A DNA stretch of 23,809 nucleotides from Bacteroidales bacterium UBA1628. Its GTDB lineage: Bacteria; Bacteroidota; Bacteroidia; Bacteroidales; UBA932. Made by a program: the position numbers and the translations under genes. Under the pieces are notes generated by a model. That model made no database searches. It was not told the DNA's origin and worked only from the letters and a program-made list of their open reading frames with translations. Positions 22,041 through 23,809 of the stretch are shown here, piece by piece. The DNA lies in NCBI GenBank assembly GCA_002321335.1, contig DCMG01000100.1, forward strand, positions 1 to 23,809, in the 5' to 3' direction. Numbering within the stretch: the first letter of the stretch is position 1; each line of letters opens with the position of its first letter.

Positions 22041-23809
22041 CTATGGAAGCGGAGCGCTTGTGCCGTCTTTTATGGCTTGAAACTCATATTCCTTGCCATT
22101 AAGTACGCATGAAGCCACAAAAGGAGCCGACTCATCATAGTGAAATTCTCCACTGATTCCTTTATAATAGGCATCTCTGAAAGAGAAATCACCAACCTCG
22201 ATTTTGAAGCCGTCATATACGTTTCTTATTATGAACGGCTCATACTCGGTATTCTGAATCACACCATTCCTGACCATGAACCTGATATAAGTTTTGTTAA
22301 GGATATCCACCCCGGCAAGATTTCCGCTGTTGCGCAGCAATGAGGCATAGTTATCATTTTCTGTCAACTTGGTGTCCGAAAGATAGTCCAGCAATGAGTC
22401 GTACCGCTTGAACCTATAGGTGTCCGTCGCCGCATCGTAATAACTCTCTTCAAGGTACACATGACCGAAAGTCGAATAGTCGAGCGAGAACGCAAAGGAT
22501 GTCTGACCCAAAATCAACTCGTAATTGGTCTTGTTTACCGGGACTTTCGTGACCCCGTCTTCAGCAAGGACATTCTTTTCATTGTAGCTCATGAATATTT
22601 CATCATCCTCGCCGCCCCTAACGCCTTTCACGTCGAAATCACCAACATAGCAATATTCAGGAATCATGGTCTTGGCCGAAGATATGCATTGAACTCCATA
22701 ATCCGGAACAGGCTCCTGATAATGAATCTTCCCTCTTATGGAAACCAGCGAGGAGCTGTTGACATCTACAACTGAAGGATTCTTTCCGTCACCAAAGGTC
22801 AAGGATTTGAAAACCGTACTTTCCACAGTGCCCGGCATTCTGTCCCAACTATCTTCCACTCCATATTCATCGATTTTCATAAAGTGGTCTCCTTCAACAA
22901 CATTGCTTGGAGAATGAAGGTTGTAAATGTCAAGTTTGAGGAACTTGTTCACGTCTCCAAGACATCGGTACAAATAATACCCCAGACCATTGTCATGCCC
23001 AGGGAATCCAACACCTCCCCAAGCCTTCTCGTCTGTTCCCTCCACGGTTCTGACAATCTCATAGCCAGCGTACACACTTTCCGCTTTCCAATACGACCCT
23101 GTCATCGTGATGCTGACATCCACCTTGTAAGGTACTCCACAGGTCGCAGCCACCAAGTTCTCGTCAGTGACAGTCTTGCCGTCAAACGTAAATCCAGACG
23201 GTTTTGTTCTTGAGGAAAGATCCGATACAGAGACTGCGCCTGAATGCCAATCCGGAAGTTCTTCTCTTGTAAGGTAAATATAGCCCATATTGTCAGATGT
23301 CTTTGTGTACGAGTTTCCGTCCTGATCCTTGAACTCAACCTTGCAGTTCGGAATGGCCACAGGGCCGGGAGCGGTGACTATCAAGGTGCATCCTCCGGAA
23401 TATGGGTTGACATATTCATATGTAGTGTCTCTCTCTGAACCTCTCGTCCTCACTTTCGCCAAAGACCGCACAGGAGCGACATTGTATTTACTCCAGTCCG
23501 CCTCCTCTGCATAGAGGGTATCGACAACCGAGATTCTGACTCCAGGTTCACCGTTGCTTCCTCTCAAGTAGTCAAAGAAATCGCTGAGTGACACTGCTGT
23601 TCTTGGCCATTTTGGATATGTTTCAGGGTCGTACACTCCGTTGTTCGGATTGTCAAGGCCTGCCTCACTGAGCACAAGTTCCTTCCACAAATCATAGGCT
23701 GATTTGCCATCGGTGCCATCCTTGCCGTCAGCTCCGTCTTTGCCGTCAGCTCCGTCCTTGCCGTCAACTCCGTCCTTGCCATCAGCTCCGTCTTTGCCGT
23801 CAGCTCCGT
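22041..23809 (-). CDS. Collagen-like surface protein, N terminus cut by the window edge
   Basis: The open frame runs to the right edge without a start, so the visible 588 residues are the C-terminal part. The first 36 visible residues are twelve G-X-Y triplets (GAD GKD and variants). SAYDLWKELV and a Trp/Pro-rich stretch (about 37-90) follow, then several beta-rich modules. One of these has GPVAIPNCKVEFKDQDG and GYIYLTREEL, resembling a carboxypeptidase-regulatory-like fold. The upstream signal peptide or lipobox is out of view. Proteins of this layout in gut Bacteroidales are usually surface lipoproteins, some described with DUF4988-type N-terminal regions; this is inference here. The TTG at 23690 is in frame but internal to the coding sequence, not the true start. 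Confidence 0.8.
   Translation of the reverse strand, partial: GADGKDGADGKDGVDGKDGADGKDGADGKDGTDGKSAYDLWKELVLSEAGLDNPNNGVYDPETYPKWPRTAVSLSDFFDYLRGSNGEPGVRISVVDTLYAEEADWSKYNVAPVRSLAKVRTRGSERDTTYEYVNPYSGGCTLIVTAPGPVAIPNCKVEFKDQDGNSYTKTSDNMGYIYLTREELPDWHSGAVSVSDLSSRTKPSGFTFDGKTVTDENLVAATCGVPYKVDVSITMTGSYWKAESVYAGYEIVRTVEGTDEKAWGGVGFPGHDNGLGYYLYRCLGDVNKFLKLDIYNLHSPSNVVEGDHFMKIDEYGVEDSWDRMPGTVESTVFKSLTFGDGKNPSVVDVNSSSLVSIRGKIHYQEPVPDYGVQCISSAKTMIPEYCYVGDFDVKGVRGGEDDEIFMSYNEKNVLAEDGVTKVPVNKTNYELILGQTSFAFSLDYSTFGHVYLEESYYDAATDTYRFKRYDSLLDYLSDTKLTENDNYASLLRNSGNLAGVDILNKTYIRFMVRNGVIQNTEYEPFIIRNVYDGFKIEVGDFSFRDAYYKGISGEFHYDESAPFVASCVLNGKEYEFQAIKDGTSAPLP
23700..23807 (-). repeat. Six 18-bp tandem repeats encoding collagen-like GADGKD
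   Basis: On the minus strand the 18-nt unit GGAGCTGACGGCAAAGAC recurs six times with few changes, giving GAD GKD GAD GKD GVD GKD GAD GKD GAD GKD GTD GKS. The tract reaches the window edge and probably continues. The near-identity of units suggests recent copy-number change. Confidence 0.9.

Noticed and set aside
23700..23807. CRISPR-like or microsatellite array
   Set aside because: The 18-nt units are contiguous without spacers and stay in frame as G-X-Y triplets, so this is a protein-coding collagen-like tract.

Overview
The window looks like chromosomal DNA of a member of the order Bacteroidales (Bacteroidota) with roughly balanced base composition. Supporting signs are several promoter -7 elements of the TAnnTTTG type, a DUF4831-like protein, a DPP-IV-type S9 peptidase, a CE2-like SGNH esterase, and a collagen-like surface protein of a kind common in gut Bacteroidales. 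I see no tRNA, rRNA, CRISPR array, integrase, transposase or phage gene.

Layout. (1) Positions 104-3580, minus strand: a likely operon of a lysophospholipid/lipid A-type acyltransferase, a DUF4831-like exported protein and the dipeptidase PepD. A well-formed promoter at 53-84 points out of the left edge. (2) Positions 3814-18244, plus strand: nine tightly packed genes, with overlaps or gaps of at most 38 nt. They encode SrfB-like (actin/Hsp70-fold), SrfC-like (P-loop, dynamin-like), a SrfA-like tail-anchored protein with two InlB-type B repeats, a four-helix membrane protein, a helical-repeat P-loop GTPase, a tail-anchored protein, an N-terminally anchored periplasmic protein, a helical-repeat/outer-membrane beta-barrel protein, and a soluble protein of unknown function. 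(3) Positions 18348-21949, plus strand: a CE2-like SGNH esterase, a small membrane protein and a DPP-IV-like peptidase, compact enough to be one operon and closed by a strong hairpin at 21977-22009. (4) Positions 22041 to the right edge, minus strand: a surface protein whose N-terminal part, including a collagen-like G-X-Y tract, is cut by the window end.

The main item is the nine-gene operon. SrfA, SrfB and SrfC are known as a three-gene set in Proteobacteria and their molecular function is poorly understood. Here the set is enlarged with a third nucleotide-binding protein, several membrane proteins and an outer-membrane barrel. The predicted products would populate cytoplasm, inner membrane, periplasm and outer membrane. 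The same ~40-residue helical repeat appears in the cytoplasmic GTPase and in the periplasmic part of the outer-membrane protein. I infer an NTP-driven, envelope-spanning machine; what it does cannot be read from the sequence.

Other patterns: the hexamer GAATAT and its complement ATATTC occur about 67 times, several times the chance expectation. A small imperfect palindrome occurs in two unrelated genes, in different reading frames and with compensatory arm changes. A run of four G-tracts lies just upstream of the esterase promoter.
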